This document shows, piece after piece, positions 31,431-40,167 of a DNA stretch of 64,000 nucleotides. Every line of letters starts with the position of its first letter. The first letter of the stretch is position 1. A model generated the notes under the pieces. It ran no database searches. It saw only the letters and a list, made by a program, of their open reading frames with translations, and had not been told where the DNA came from. The translations under genes were made by a program, and so were the position numbers. Source of the DNA: Poindextera sp965277425 (lineage in GTDB: Bacteria > Pseudomonadota > Alphaproteobacteria > Caulobacterales > Caulobacteraceae); assembly GCA_965277425.1 (NCBI GenBank), contig CBDICR010000007.1, positions 992,001 through 1,056,000 of the forward strand, read 5' to 3'.

Positions 31431-32177
31431 CTACGCGGCTCTGTCGCGGCGGCCGGGACGATCGCCACGATCGGCGCGATCGCGGCCCCCGCCCTCGCCG
31501 GCCGGTCCGGATTCCAGCGCCAGGCGCTTGTCCTGGGCCATGGGATCGTGCTCGAGCACCTCGCCTTTGAAGATCCAGGTCTTCACGCCGATGATGCCGT
31601 AGGTCGTCTTGGCTTCAGCAAAGCCGTAATCGATGTCGGCGCGCAGGGTGTGACGCGGCACCCGGCCCTCGTGATAGCTTTCCGTGCGGGCGATTTCCGC
31701 CCCGCCGAGGCGGCCGGCGACTTCGACGCGGATGCCCTTGGCGCCCAGGCGCGTGGCCGATTGCATCGAACGCTTCATGGCGCGGCGGAAGGCGACCCGG
31801 CGCTCGAGCTGCTGGGCGATGTTCTCGGCCACCAGCTGGGCGTCGGTCTCGGGCTTGCGCACCTCGACGATGTTCAGATTGACCTCGCCCTCGGTCATGG
31901 CGGCGAGATCCTTGCGCAGCTTGTCGATGTCCGCGCCCTTCTTGCCGATGATCACGCCCGGGCGCGCGGCATAGATGGTGACGCGGCACTGCTTGTGCGG
32001 GCGCTCGATGATGATGCGCGAGACGCCGGCCTGACCCAGGCGGGTCTTCAGCTCCTTGCGGACCTTGATGTCCTCGTGCAGCAGCCGGCCATAGTCCTCG
32101 CCGTCGGCGAACCAGCGGCTATCCCACGTCCGATTGATGCCCAGCCGGAAACCGACCGGATTGACTTTCTGACCCAT
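31431..32177 (-). CDS. rpsC: 30S ribosomal protein S3
   Basis: 248 residues: N-terminal MGQKVNPVGFRLGINRTWDS, the KH RNA-binding motif RPGVIIGKKGADIDKLRKDL, and the C-terminal RTESYHEGRVPRHTLRADID. The last 30 residues are Gly/Arg/Asp-rich. Overlaps the rplV stop by one base. Confidence 0.97.
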   Translation of the reverse strand: MGQKVNPVGFRLGINRTWDSRWFADGEDYGRLLHEDIKVRKELKTRLGQAGVSRIIIERPHKQCRVTIYAARPGVIIGKKGADIDKLRKDLAAMTEGEVNLNIVEVRKPETDAQLVAENIAQQLERRVAFRRAMKRSMQSATRLGAKGIRVEVAGRLGGAEIARTESYHEGRVPRHTLRADIDYGFAEAKTTYGIIGVKTWIFKGEVLEHDPMAQDKRLALESGPAGEGGGRDRADRGDRPGRRDRAA

Positions 32178-32557
32178 CAGGCCGCCTCGCCGAGTTCACG
32201 CACCACGATGGTGATTTCCGAAAAGGGCTTTTCGATCCGCGTCGAGCGGCCGCGCGCCCTGGCCGAAAACCGCTTCATCACCAGGTTCTTGCCGACATAG
32301 GCCTCGGCGACGACCAGCTGGTCGATATCGAGGCTGTGGTTGTTCTCGGCGTTGGAAATGGCCGAGTAGAGCGCCTTGCGCACATCCTTGGCGATGCGCT
32401 TGGGGCTGAATTCCAGCTCGTTCAGGGCGCGCTGCACCTTCAGGCCGCGGATGGACTGCGCCACCACGTTCAGCTTGCGCAGGCCCGTGCGCAGCGTTTT
32501 GACCTTGGCCATGGCCTCGGTCCCGCCCAGACGGCGTTCTTTCGACTTCTGTCCCAT
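32177..32557 (-). CDS. rplV: 50S ribosomal protein L22
   Basis: 126 residues from ATG 32557, two bases after the rpsS stop. Core ELEFSPKRIAKDVRKALYSA and NAENNHSLDIDQLVVAEAYV, and the beta-hairpin that lines the exit tunnel (VMKRFSARARGRSTRIEKPF). An internal Met16 is an alternative start, but the N-terminal KERRLGGTEAMAK fits Caulobacter-type L22. Confidence 0.96.
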   Translation of the reverse strand: MGQKSKERRLGGTEAMAKVKTLRTGLRKLNVVAQSIRGLKVQRALNELEFSPKRIAKDVRKALYSAISNAENNHSLDIDQLVVAEAYVGKNLVMKRFSARARGRSTRIEKPFSEITIVVRELGEAA

Positions 32558-32559
32558 GG

Positions 32560-32838
32560 CTACTTTCTCTTCGCCTTCTTGTCGGCGGCATGGCCGGGGA
32601 AGTAGCGGGTCGGCGCGAACTCACCGAGCTTCATGCCGACCATGTCTTCGCTGATCAGCACCGGGATATGCTTTTGGCCGTTGTGGACGCCGAAGGTCAG
32701 GCCGACGAACTGCGGCATGACGGTCGAGCGGCGCGACCAGGTCTTGATGACGTCCTTGCGGCCCGAACCTTGCGCGGCTTCGGCCTTCTTCAGAAGGTAG
32801 CCGTCGACAAAGGGGCCTTTCCAAACCGAACGGGTCAT
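32560..32838 (-). CDS. rpsS: 30S ribosomal protein S19
   Basis: 92 residues: MTRSVWKGPFVDGYLLKKAE and the C-terminal signature MVGMKLGEFAPTRYFPGHAA. Usual size; 3 bases from rplB. Confidence 0.97.
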   Translation of the reverse strand: MTRSVWKGPFVDGYLLKKAEAAQGSGRKDVIKTWSRRSTVMPQFVGLTFGVHNGQKHIPVLISEDMVGMKLGEFAPTRYFPGHAADKKAKRK

Positions 32839-32841
32839 GGG

Positions 32842-33678
32842 CTAGCGGGCCTTCTTGGCGTGGCGCGAGCGGATAATGTACCGATCCGTCGCCTTGTTTG
32901 AGCGGGTCTTGCGGCCCTTGGTCGGCTGGCCCCATGGGCTCACCGGGTGGCGACCGCCGGAGGTGCGGCCTTCGCCGCCGCCGTGCGGGTGGTCGACCGG
33001 GTTCATGGCCACGCCACGAACGTGCGGACGGCGGCCCTTGTTGCGCACCCGGCCAGCCTTGCCGAGCACCTCGTTCATGTGGTCGGGGTTGGAGACCGCG
33101 CCCACCGTGGCCATGCAGGTATCCTGCACCATGCGCAGCTCGCCCGAACCCAGACGGATCTGCGCATAGCCGGCGTCGCGGCCGACCAGCTGGGCGTAGG
33201 TCCCGGCCGACCGGGCGATCTGGCCGCCTTTGTTGGGTTTCAGCTCGACATTGTGGATGATGGTGCCGACCGGCAGCGCGCTGAGCGGGGCGGCGTTGCC
33301 CAGCTTCACGTCCACCTTTTCCGCCGCGATCACCTCGTCGCCGACGCGCAGGCGCTGCGGCGCCAGGATGTAGGCCAGCTCGCCGTCCGTATACTTGATC
33401 AGGGCGATGAAGGCGGTGCGGTTGGGATCGTATTCCAGCCGCTCGACCGTCGCCGGCACGCCCCACTTGCGGCGCTTGAAATCGATGGTGCGATAGAGCC
33501 GCTTGGCGCCGCCGCCGCGGAAACGCACGGCGATCCGGCCGCCGCCGCCGCGCCCGCCGCTCTTGGTCAGGCCCGAGACCAGGCTCTTTTCAGGCTTGCC
33601 CTTGTGCAGCTCCGAGCGGTCGACGAGCACCAGGCCGCGACGCGAGGGAGAGGTCGGGTTGAAGGTCTTCAAGGCCAT
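32842..33678 (-). CDS. rplB: 50S ribosomal protein L2
   Basis: 278 residues. RNA-binding and peptidyl-transferase region includes RPHVRGVAMNPVDHPHGGGE with the conserved His, and the N-terminal TFNPTSPSRRGLVLVDRSEL is typical. One of the most conserved genes in the window. Confidence 0.98.
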   Translation of the reverse strand: MALKTFNPTSPSRRGLVLVDRSELHKGKPEKSLVSGLTKSGGRGGGGRIAVRFRGGGAKRLYRTIDFKRRKWGVPATVERLEYDPNRTAFIALIKYTDGELAYILAPQRLRVGDEVIAAEKVDVKLGNAAPLSALPVGTIIHNVELKPNKGGQIARSAGTYAQLVGRDAGYAQIRLGSGELRMVQDTCMATVGAVSNPDHMNEVLGKAGRVRNKGRRPHVRGVAMNPVDHPHGGGEGRTSGGRHPVSPWGQPTKGRKTRSNKATDRYIIRSRHAKKAR

Positions 33679-33681
33679 GTC

Positions 33682-33978
33682 TTAAAGCCCCGTCGCAATG
33701 TCGATGGACTGGCCGGGCGCCAGCGTCACAATGGCCTTCTTGACGTCGTTGCGGCGTCCCATGATGCCGCGGAAGCGCTTGGTCTTGCCCTTGACGATCA
33801 TCGTGTTGACCTTGGTCACATTGACCTTGAACAGCGACTCGATGGCCGCGGCGATCTCGTCCTTGGTCGAATCCATGGCGACCTTGAACACCACCTTGTT
33901 CTGCTCCGAGAGCAGGGTGGCCTTTTCGGTGATCACCGGGGCCAGCACCGTGTCGTAATGGCGGGCGGCGGGCATCAA
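33682..33978 (-). CDS. rplW: 50S ribosomal protein L23
   Basis: 98 residues: HYDTVLAPVITEKATLLSEQ and the loop VNTMIVKGKTKRFRGIMGRR. It lies at the tunnel exit and docks SRP and trigger factor. Overlaps rplD by 4 bases. Confidence 0.97.
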   Translation of the reverse strand: MMPAARHYDTVLAPVITEKATLLSEQNKVVFKVAMDSTKDEIAAAIESLFKVNVTKVNTMIVKGKTKRFRGIMGRRNDVKKAIVTLAPGQSIDIATGL

Positions 33979-34613
33979 GCGGCGCTCCTTGTCGCAAAGC
34001 GCGCTTCGATGCCTTCGATGGCGGCGCGGGTCAGAACCAGGGTGTCGCGCCGGAGCACGTCATAGACGTTCAGGCCGGCGTTCGGCAGCACGTCGATGTG
34101 CGGCAGGTTGCGCGCGGCCAGGCCGAAGTCGCCGTGGACCTCGGGTCCGGCGATCACCAGCGCGCTCTTCAGGCCAAGGGCGGCGAACTGCGCCTTCAGC
34201 GCCGCCGTCTTCGGCGTCTCGGCGACGGCCTCTTCCAGGATGATCAGCGAGCCGCTCTTCACCTTGGACGACAGCGCGTGGCGAAGGGCCAGGGCGCGGA
34301 CCTTCTTGGGCAGGTCGAATTCATGGCTGCGCACCACCGGCCCGAAGGCGCGGCTGCCGCCGATGAACTGGGGCGCGCGGCGCGAGCCGTGACGGGCGCC
34401 GCCGGTGCCCTTCTGCTTGTACATCTTCTTGCCGGTGCGCGAGTTCTCGTTGCGCGTCTGCACCTTGTGGGTGCCGGCCCGGCGCTTGGCGAGCTGCCAG
34501 TTGACGCAGCGCGCCAGAATGTCGAGGCGAATGTCGCCGATGCCGAAAATGGCGTCGGAGAGATCGATCTGGCCGGCCTTGGCGCCGGCGAGGGTGACGA
34601 CGTCCAGCTTCAT
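33975..34613 (-). CDS. rplD: 50S ribosomal protein L4
   Basis: 212 residues: the tunnel loop region RRAGTHKVQTRNENSRTGKK and YKQKGTGGARHGSRRAPQFI, then LPKKVRALALRHALSSK. In enterobacteria L4 represses the S10 operon. Overlaps rplC by 4 bases. Confidence 0.97.
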   Translation of the reverse strand: MKLDVVTLAGAKAGQIDLSDAIFGIGDIRLDILARCVNWQLAKRRAGTHKVQTRNENSRTGKKMYKQKGTGGARHGSRRAPQFIGGSRAFGPVVRSHEFDLPKKVRALALRHALSSKVKSGSLIILEEAVAETPKTAALKAQFAALGLKSALVIAGPEVHGDFGLAARNLPHIDVLPNAGLNVYDVLRRDTLVLTRAAIEGIEARFATRSAA

Positions 34614-35356
34614 GACGCTTCGCCCTCGTTGGTAGCGGCTTCGGTTTCAGGCGCCTCGGTCTTGGCGGCGACGTGGCCGTTCGCCGACTTGAAGGCGCCC
34701 GGCGTCGGCAGGTCGGCCGGGGCGGCGCGCTTCACCGCATCGCGGATCTTGACGTAGCCGCCGTCCGTGCCCGGAACAGCACCGCGCAAAATAATAAGAC
34801 CGCGTTCCGCATCGACGCGAAACACGGTCACATTCAGGGTGGTGACATTATCCACACCCATATGGCCGGCCATCTTCTTGCCTTTGAAGGTGCGGCCCGG
34901 GTCTTGGCGCTGGCCGGTCGAACCCAGCGAGCGGTGCGAGAGCGATACGCCGTGGGTGGCGCGCAGACCACCGAAATGGTGGCGTTTGATGCCGCCCTGG
35001 AAGCCCTTGCCGATGGTGACGCCGGTGACGTCGACCGCCTGGCCGGGCCTGAAATGGTCGGCGGTGAACTCGGCGCCCACATCGATGAGATTATCTTCCG
35101 AGACCCGGAACTCGGCCAGATGCCGTTTGGGCTCGACCAGGGCCTTGGCGAAGTGGCCGCGCATGGGCTTGGTGGTGTTCTTGACCTTGGCCGCACCGGC
35201 GCCGAGCTGCAGCGCGACGTAGCCGTCCTTGTCCTTGGTGCGCTGGGCGGTGACCTGACAGCCGTCCAGGGAAAGGACCGTGACGGCCACGTCGGTTCCC
35301 GCTTCGTCGAAGAAGCGGGTCATACCCAGCTTTTTGGCGATCACGCCCGTTCGCAT
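34610..35356 (-). CDS. rplC: 50S ribosomal protein L3
   Basis: 248 residues: MRTGVIAKKLGMTRFFDEAG, the central loop HFGGLRATHGVSLSHRSLGS, and KMAGHMGVDNVTTLNVTVFR. The last 40 residues are a Glu/Ala-rich extension not seen in E. coli L3. Confidence 0.97.
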   Translation of the reverse strand: MRTGVIAKKLGMTRFFDEAGTDVAVTVLSLDGCQVTAQRTKDKDGYVALQLGAGAAKVKNTTKPMRGHFAKALVEPKRHLAEFRVSEDNLIDVGAEFTADHFRPGQAVDVTGVTIGKGFQGGIKRHHFGGLRATHGVSLSHRSLGSTGQRQDPGRTFKGKKMAGHMGVDNVTTLNVTVFRVDAERGLIILRGAVPGTDGGYVKIRDAVKRAAPADLPTPGAFKSANGHVAAKTEAPETEAATNEGEAS

Positions 35357-35367
35357 GGCCCGGATCC

Positions 35368-35676
35368 TTAAAGCTTGATCTCGACGTCGACGCCGGCCGA
35401 GAGCGCGAGCTTCATGAGCGCGTCTACGGTCTGCGGGGTCGGATCGACGATATCGAGCACGCGCTTGTGCGTGCGGATTTCAAACTGTTCGCGCGACTTC
35501 TTGTCGATGTGCGGCGAACGGTTGACGGTGAATTTCTCGATCAGGGTCGGCAGCGGAATCGGGCCGCGCACCGTCGCGCCCGTGCGCTTGGCGGTGTTGA
35601 CGATCTCCCGCGTGGAGTGATCCAGGACCCGGTGGTCAAAAGCCTTGAGCCGGATGCGTATGTTTTGCCGATCCAT
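35368..35676 (-). CDS. rpsJ: 30S ribosomal protein S10 (NusE)
   Basis: 102 residues: NIRIRLKAFDHRVLDHSTRE and the signature region VRGPIPLPTLIEKFTVNRSP. It is the first gene of the superoperon here; no tuf or fusA precedes it. A GGAAC-containing AAAGGAACG upstream is the Shine-Dalgarno region, not an EcfG site. Confidence 0.98.
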   Translation of the reverse strand: MDRQNIRIRLKAFDHRVLDHSTREIVNTAKRTGATVRGPIPLPTLIEKFTVNRSPHIDKKSREQFEIRTHKRVLDIVDPTPQTVDALMKLALSAGVDVEIKL

Positions 35677-35783
35677 ATCGTACGCGTTCCTTTAGCGCTC
35701 GCCTTCTTCATCCACCGTTTCAAAGACCGGCTCGAAGCTTTTGGCTTCGAGATACGCCTAACTGGTGTCCGCGAAAACGAAAT

Positions 35784-35812
35784 GGCCCCGCGCGGAAACG
35801 ACCGCGAGGGCC
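35784..35812 (-). promoter_or_regulatory. Hairpin in the rpsJ (S10 operon) leader
   Basis: On the minus strand GGCCCTCGCG and CGCGGGGCC (35812-35803 and 35792-35784) form a GC-rich stem with one bulge, about 108 bases before the rpsJ ATG, followed by CATTTCGTTTT. Position and shape fit an attenuator-like leader hairpin or a terminator. The rest of 35677-35971 holds no supported gene. Confidence 0.4.
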
Positions 35813-35971
35813 TTGTCCTTGCCGAACGCCGCACCGCGGCGCCTGTGTCAGGTCGTCTAAGCGAACCGCGTCTAAGCCCTTAAGCCTACGGCCGGTCCAA
35901 CAGAGGCGCGGTTGATACGCGCGCCGATCCGTCCCGTCAAGGCGGCGGCGCGACGAAACGCGCCCCCTCGC

Positions 35972-36823
35972 CTACTGCCCCACATCGACAGAGCCGGACC
36001 CGGCGACGAACTTGTTGACGGCGCCCAGGACCTTGGCCGCCCTGATCTCGCCGGAGCCGGCGATGTTGGCGTCGAGGGTGTCGGCGACGCCGCCGAAATC
36101 GACATTGCCGGAGCCGGCGATGTGAACGGCCAGGGTCGTCGCCCGCCCGTTCTCGATCTGCACGTCGCCGCCGCCGGCCAGGCGGACATCGAGCGGGCCG
36201 GACGCGCTGTGGACACGGACATTGCCGACGCCGCCGATATTCAGATCCAGGCCGTTCTCAACCTCCGTGGTGGTCACGGTGGCGGCGCCGGCGATCTTCA
36301 AGCTCATTCGCCCGGCCGAGCCGGTATGCACCCGCCCGGAGCCGGCATATTCGACCGACAGATCGTTCTGGACATTGGCCAAGGTCCATTCGCCGCAACC
36401 GGCGATGGCCATGTGCAGGGTCCGCGAACGGCCGGCGCTGCCAAAAAGGGCGCCGACCCCGTCGACCTTGGCGTCCATCGGCGTGCGCACCGTGATCTGC
36501 GGCAGGTCGTCATAGGCGATGTCGCCGACGCCGGGAACGACGACCGCCGGATGACCGTCCTGGCTGTCGCAGCTGGCGTGCGGGCCCCAGAGCCAGCCCG
36601 GCCAGCTGGCGGGTTCGACCACCGTCGTATCGCCGAGGATGGTCTCGACCTTCATCGGCAGGCGCGGGTTGGTCTTCAGGAAGATCACCTGCACATCCGA
36701 GCGCGCCTCGGGAATGATCACCACCCGCGCGGCGATATTCTTGAACGCGATGGTCTGGGCGCTCGCCTGGCCCGCGCCGGCGAAAAAGACCGCGGCCAGA
36801 AGAACGCCCCATAATGTACGCAT
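35972..36823 (-). CDS. GIN-domain (DUF2807) secreted protein
   Basis: 283 residues from ATG 36823 with a Sec signal peptide (LWGVLLAAVFFAGAGQASAQ). From about residue 135 it is a right-handed repeat of short strands with recurring GSG/GAG turns (YAGSGRVHTGSAG, IGGVGNVRVHSA, IAGSGNVDFGG, IAGSGEIRAAK), the pattern of the putative autotransporter adhesin head GIN domain. Role unknown; probably periplasmic or surface. It is downstream of the nlpD-pcm-surE genes on the same strand, 95 bases after nlpD. Confidence 0.82.
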   Translation of the reverse strand: MRTLWGVLLAAVFFAGAGQASAQTIAFKNIAARVVIIPEARSDVQVIFLKTNPRLPMKVETILGDTTVVEPASWPGWLWGPHASCDSQDGHPAVVVPGVGDIAYDDLPQITVRTPMDAKVDGVGALFGSAGRSRTLHMAIAGCGEWTLANVQNDLSVEYAGSGRVHTGSAGRMSLKIAGAATVTTTEVENGLDLNIGGVGNVRVHSASGPLDVRLAGGGDVQIENGRATTLAVHIAGSGNVDFGGVADTLDANIAGSGEIRAAKVLGAVNKFVAGSGSVDVGQ

Positions 36824-36918
36824 CACGGACCTCCCGGTCGGGATTTCGCGCGCGAGCCTAGGCGCTGCGAGCCCGGGAGGCAGCTTAATTCGCCGTCACG
36901 AATCAGCCGGCGCGGCGC

Positions 36919-38586
36919 TCAAGGGGTCCCCAGCAGCAGCGACGGGTCGATTGGCTTGGCCTTGTCGCGCGGGGTCGGGGCGTAGCGGATTTCGAAATAG
37001 ACCTCGGGCTGGGCCGCCCCGCCGGTCTGACCCACAAGACCGATCTCGGCGCCCTGAGCGACGTGATCCTTGATCTTGACCTCGGTGCGCGAGAGGTGAG
37101 CGTAGGCGGTGATCCAGCCGTCGTCGTGCTTGATCAGCACCAGATTGCCCAGCCCCGGCACCAGATCACCGGCATAGACGACGTCGCCGGCGGCGGCGGC
37201 ATGCACGGGCGCCCCGTCCGCCGCGCCGATGTCCAGGCCGTCGCTGCGCTGGCCGCCGGGCTTGGGCCCGAAGCCGGACAGGAGCGGCCCATGCACCGGC
37301 CAGATGAACCGCCCGCGCCCGGCCAAGACGATCTGCGCGTCCGGCGGAGTCGGCGAGGCCTGCGGCAGGCTCACCGGCGGAATGTAGGGCGGGGTGACCG
37401 GCCGCTGCGGCGGACTATAGGGCGAGGTCGCCATCCGTTGCGGCGGGCCGACCAGGTGGCCAGGCAGGGAGTCATAGGGCACCGGCTGGGCGGGGGCGCT
37501 GGTCACCGAAGACTCATAGCCGTTGCGCGCCATGCGGGTCGGACGAACAGGCGCGCGGGCGGTATCGCCGGCCGCCATCGAGGCCTGGCTTTCGCCGACG
37601 CTGGTCTGGTTCGGCGTCTCCAAGGGCGCTTCGAACCGCCCGTGGGCGCGCTCACGCGTGCGGGTCGAGTCGGCTCGCCGCGACGGCGCGGGCGCGACTT
37701 CCGCCTCCTCTTCCTCCTGGCCGGGCAGCTTCACGCTCTGGCCGACGTGCAGATGCGCATTCGCCGAAAGACCGTTCAGCTCGGCCAAGGTCCTGGGCGG
37801 CACGTGGTAGCGCCGTCCGAGCGAATAGAGCGTATCGCCACGCTGCGCCGTGTAGGGTTTGGACGAGGCTCTCGACCCCGAACGGCTCTCGCGGGTTTCG
37901 GACCGATCCTCGGCCGGCGCACGATCCTCGGACGAAGACCGATCCTCGGTCGAGGCGACCTCGGTCTGATCGGAGGGAATCTCCAGCATCGAGCCGACCT
38001 TGAGGGCATGCGGGCGGCGGATGTGATTGGCCTTGAGGATGGCCGCCTTGGTGGTTCCATACCTGTCGGCCAGGGCGTCGATCGTGTCGCCCTTCCTGAC
38101 CTTGACGCTGTGGGGCGCCTCGGACCGTTCCAGCCGGCCGTTCGAGCCGACGCGCACCGCATGGCCGCGGCCATGTTCGCGACCTTGTCGCTCGGCATGA
38201 GCGTGGCGCTCTGAGGCGTGGCGCTCTGAGGCGTGGCGCTCCGAGGTGCGGCGCTCGACATGCCGATAGGCGGCCTCGGTCAGCAGGGCCGGCTCGGTCG
38301 AGGCGTCGATGAACATGGATCGGTTGGCCGAGCTTGGCCCGGGCGGCGGCAGCGGCTGGCCGGTCACGCCCTGGCTGGGCTGAGCGACCGGATCGTGCGG
38401 ATCGGCGGAGCGGGCCGGCGGCGCGGGCTGGTCGGCGCTGGTCGGATATTGCGGCTTGGCCAAGGTCTGCGCCGGCGGCGTCTCATAGCCCTCGTAGGGC
38501 GCATATTGAGAATGCCCCATGGCGCAGGCCTGCAACGCCAAAACTCCCGCGCCCGCAAGCGCCGTCCGTACCCACAATGCCGTCAT
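36919..38586 (-). CDS. nlpD: NlpD-like lipoprotein: two LysM domains and a degenerate LytM/M23 domain
   Basis: 555 residues from ATG 38586, preceded by GGAG. Lipobox LQAC gives a lipoprotein. A His/Glu/Arg repeat (SERHASERHASERHAHAER) is followed by two LysM domains (KVRKGDTIDALADRYGTTKA; TAQRGDTLYSLGRRYHVPPR), a long Pro-rich linker and a C-terminal LytM fold (LDIGAADGAPVHAAAAGDVV, TAYAHLSRTEVKI). The zinc ligands are lost: the first His is Ser (SDGLD) and the HxH is EVY (QPEVYFEIRY). It should therefore be an amidase activator at the division site, like E. coli NlpD, and not a hydrolase. Order surE-pcm-nlpD is conserved with gammaproteobacteria. Confidence 0.88.
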   Translation of the reverse strand: MTALWVRTALAGAGVLALQACAMGHSQYAPYEGYETPPAQTLAKPQYPTSADQPAPPARSADPHDPVAQPSQGVTGQPLPPPGPSSANRSMFIDASTEPALLTEAAYRHVERRTSERHASERHASERHAHAERQGREHGRGHAVRVGSNGRLERSEAPHSVKVRKGDTIDALADRYGTTKAAILKANHIRRPHALKVGSMLEIPSDQTEVASTEDRSSSEDRAPAEDRSETRESRSGSRASSKPYTAQRGDTLYSLGRRYHVPPRTLAELNGLSANAHLHVGQSVKLPGQEEEEAEVAPAPSRRADSTRTRERAHGRFEAPLETPNQTSVGESQASMAAGDTARAPVRPTRMARNGYESSVTSAPAQPVPYDSLPGHLVGPPQRMATSPYSPPQRPVTPPYIPPVSLPQASPTPPDAQIVLAGRGRFIWPVHGPLLSGFGPKPGGQRSDGLDIGAADGAPVHAAAAGDVVYAGDLVPGLGNLVLIKHDDGWITAYAHLSRTEVKIKDHVAQGAEIGLVGQTGGAAQPEVYFEIRYAPTPRDKAKPIDPSLLLGTP

Positions 38587-38680
38587 CGTCGCTCCGCCCT
38601 CACCCGTCGGAATCGCTCGCGCCGCAAAGCCACTGTCGGCGATGCGACGCCTGCGCGCCACCCCGAACCTTCCGTTCTGT

Positions 38681-39346
38681 TCAAAGTTCGCGCGCCACAC
38701 CATCCAAAAGCGGCACGAAACGAACGTCACACAATACCTCTTCCCTAAAGCCGCCCTGGCCGTCGCCCAGGTAGCGCTTCAACGTCTGGATAGGGCCCCG
38801 CCCCACCGGCGCAACCAAAATCCCCGACGGTTTGAGCTGCGCGAGCAGCGTCTTGGGCTCGGCTGGCGCCGCGGCTGTGACCAGAATGCGGTCGAAAGGC
38901 GCCTGTTCTGGCCATCCCTCGCCGCCGTCGGCGAAACGGGTGATGATATTGCCAAGCGCCAGCGCCTTGAAGCGCGCCTCGGCCTCGCCCATCAGGGTCC
39001 GGTAGCGCTCGACCGTATAGACCAGCCGGGCCAGCCGGGAGAGCACCGCCGTCTGGTAGCCGGAGCCGGTGCCGATCTCCAGCACCCGGGCGCGCGGCTC
39101 GATGGTCAAGGCCTGGGTCATCAGGCCGACGATGAAGGGCTGGCTGATCGTCTGACCGCAGGCGATGGGCAGGGCCGAATCCTCCCAGGCGCGCTCCTGG
39201 AACAGCTTTGGCGTAAAGAGGTCGCGCGGCGTCTGCTCCAGCGCATTGAGCACGGCCGGCTCGGACACCCCTTGCGAGCGCAGCGACAGGATCAGCCGCG
39301 CCCGCTGGGTCTCCGGCGAATCATCCTCGGGCTCGTCGATGCTCAT
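38681..39346 (-). CDS. pcm: Protein-L-isoaspartate O-methyltransferase
   Basis: 221 residues. SAM-binding motif I VLEIGTGSGYQTAVLSRLA and the family signature around PRDLFTP and GQTISQPFIVGLMTQAL are present. It repairs isoaspartyl residues in aged proteins. Its start overlaps the surE stop by four bases. Confidence 0.95.
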   Translation of the reverse strand: MSIDEPEDDSPETQRARLILSLRSQGVSEPAVLNALEQTPRDLFTPKLFQERAWEDSALPIACGQTISQPFIVGLMTQALTIEPRARVLEIGTGSGYQTAVLSRLARLVYTVERYRTLMGEAEARFKALALGNIITRFADGGEGWPEQAPFDRILVTAAAPAEPKTLLAQLKPSGILVAPVGRGPIQTLKRYLGDGQGGFREEVLCDVRFVPLLDGVAREL

Positions 39347-40125
39347 GGCTTGGGCAGCGTCCCGCCGAGGACGGCCTTGAGGTCGTGCACGGTCTTCATA
39401 TGCGTCAGATCGATATGCAGCGGCGTGACCGAAATACGGCCGTCGTAGATGGCGCGCAGGTCGGTGCCGTCCGTCGGCTTGGACGGCAGCGCCCGATAGC
39501 CGATCCAGAAATAGTCGCGCCCGCGCAGATCGGTGCGGCGATCCAGATAGCGGGTCTGCACGTCGCGAAACCCCTGGCGCGTGACTTCGACGGCCGTGAC
39601 CTCGTCCGGCGCGCGCCCCGGAAAGTTCAGGTTGATGATCACATCCTTCGGCCAGCCGGCCTCGATCAGCTTGCGGACGATGCCCGGCGCATGCGCCTGG
39701 GCGGTCTCATAGCGGCATTCCACCGCGTCGTGGAAATGGGTCATCGACTGCGACAGCGCGATCGCCGGCACGCCAAGCACCATGCCCTCGATAGCCCCGG
39801 CGACCGTGCCGGACACGGTCACGTCCTCGGCGACATTCTGGCCGCGGTTGACGCCGGACAGCACCAGGTCGGCCTTCGGCGCCGGGATCAGCTCCTGAAG
39901 CGCCAGGGTGACGCAGTCGGCCGGCGTGCCGGCGACGGCGAAGCGGCGCTCGCCGATGCGGCGCACGCGCAAGGGCTCGCTCAAGGTGAGCGCGCGGCTC
40001 GCGCCCGACTGCTCCGTCTCCGGCGCGACCACCCAGACGTCGTCGGACAGCACCGCGGCGATCCGCTCCAGCACGGCCAGCCCCTCGGCCTCGATCCCAT
40101 CATCGTTGGTGAGCAGGATGCGCAT
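39343..40125 (-). CDS. surE: 5'/3'-nucleotidase SurE
   Basis: 260 residues: the metal-binding N-terminus MRILLTNDDGIEAEGL, ASRALTLSEPLR, and LSGVNRGQNVAEDVTVSGTV. Survival-type nucleotidase/phosphatase, first of the surE-pcm-nlpD run. It starts 42 bases after serS. Confidence 0.96.
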   Translation of the reverse strand: MRILLTNDDGIEAEGLAVLERIAAVLSDDVWVVAPETEQSGASRALTLSEPLRVRRIGERRFAVAGTPADCVTLALQELIPAPKADLVLSGVNRGQNVAEDVTVSGTVAGAIEGMVLGVPAIALSQSMTHFHDAVECRYETAQAHAPGIVRKLIEAGWPKDVIINLNFPGRAPDEVTAVEVTRQGFRDVQTRYLDRRTDLRGRDYFWIGYRALPSKPTDGTDLRAIYDGRISVTPLHIDLTHMKTVHDLKAVLGGTLPKP

Positions 40126-40167
40126 CTTAAGCCCGCGGCCGACGAGAGGGACTGTTGGACGCGGCGA

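Noticed and set aside
35682..35690. GGAAC upstream of rpsJ as an EcfG site
   Set aside because: It is the Shine-Dalgarno region (AAAGGAACG) and has no -10 at the right distance.
38674..38689. LexA box GTTC-N8-GTTC near the end of pcm
   Set aside because: Spacing is 8 and not 7, and it lies inside a coding 3' end with no start nearby.
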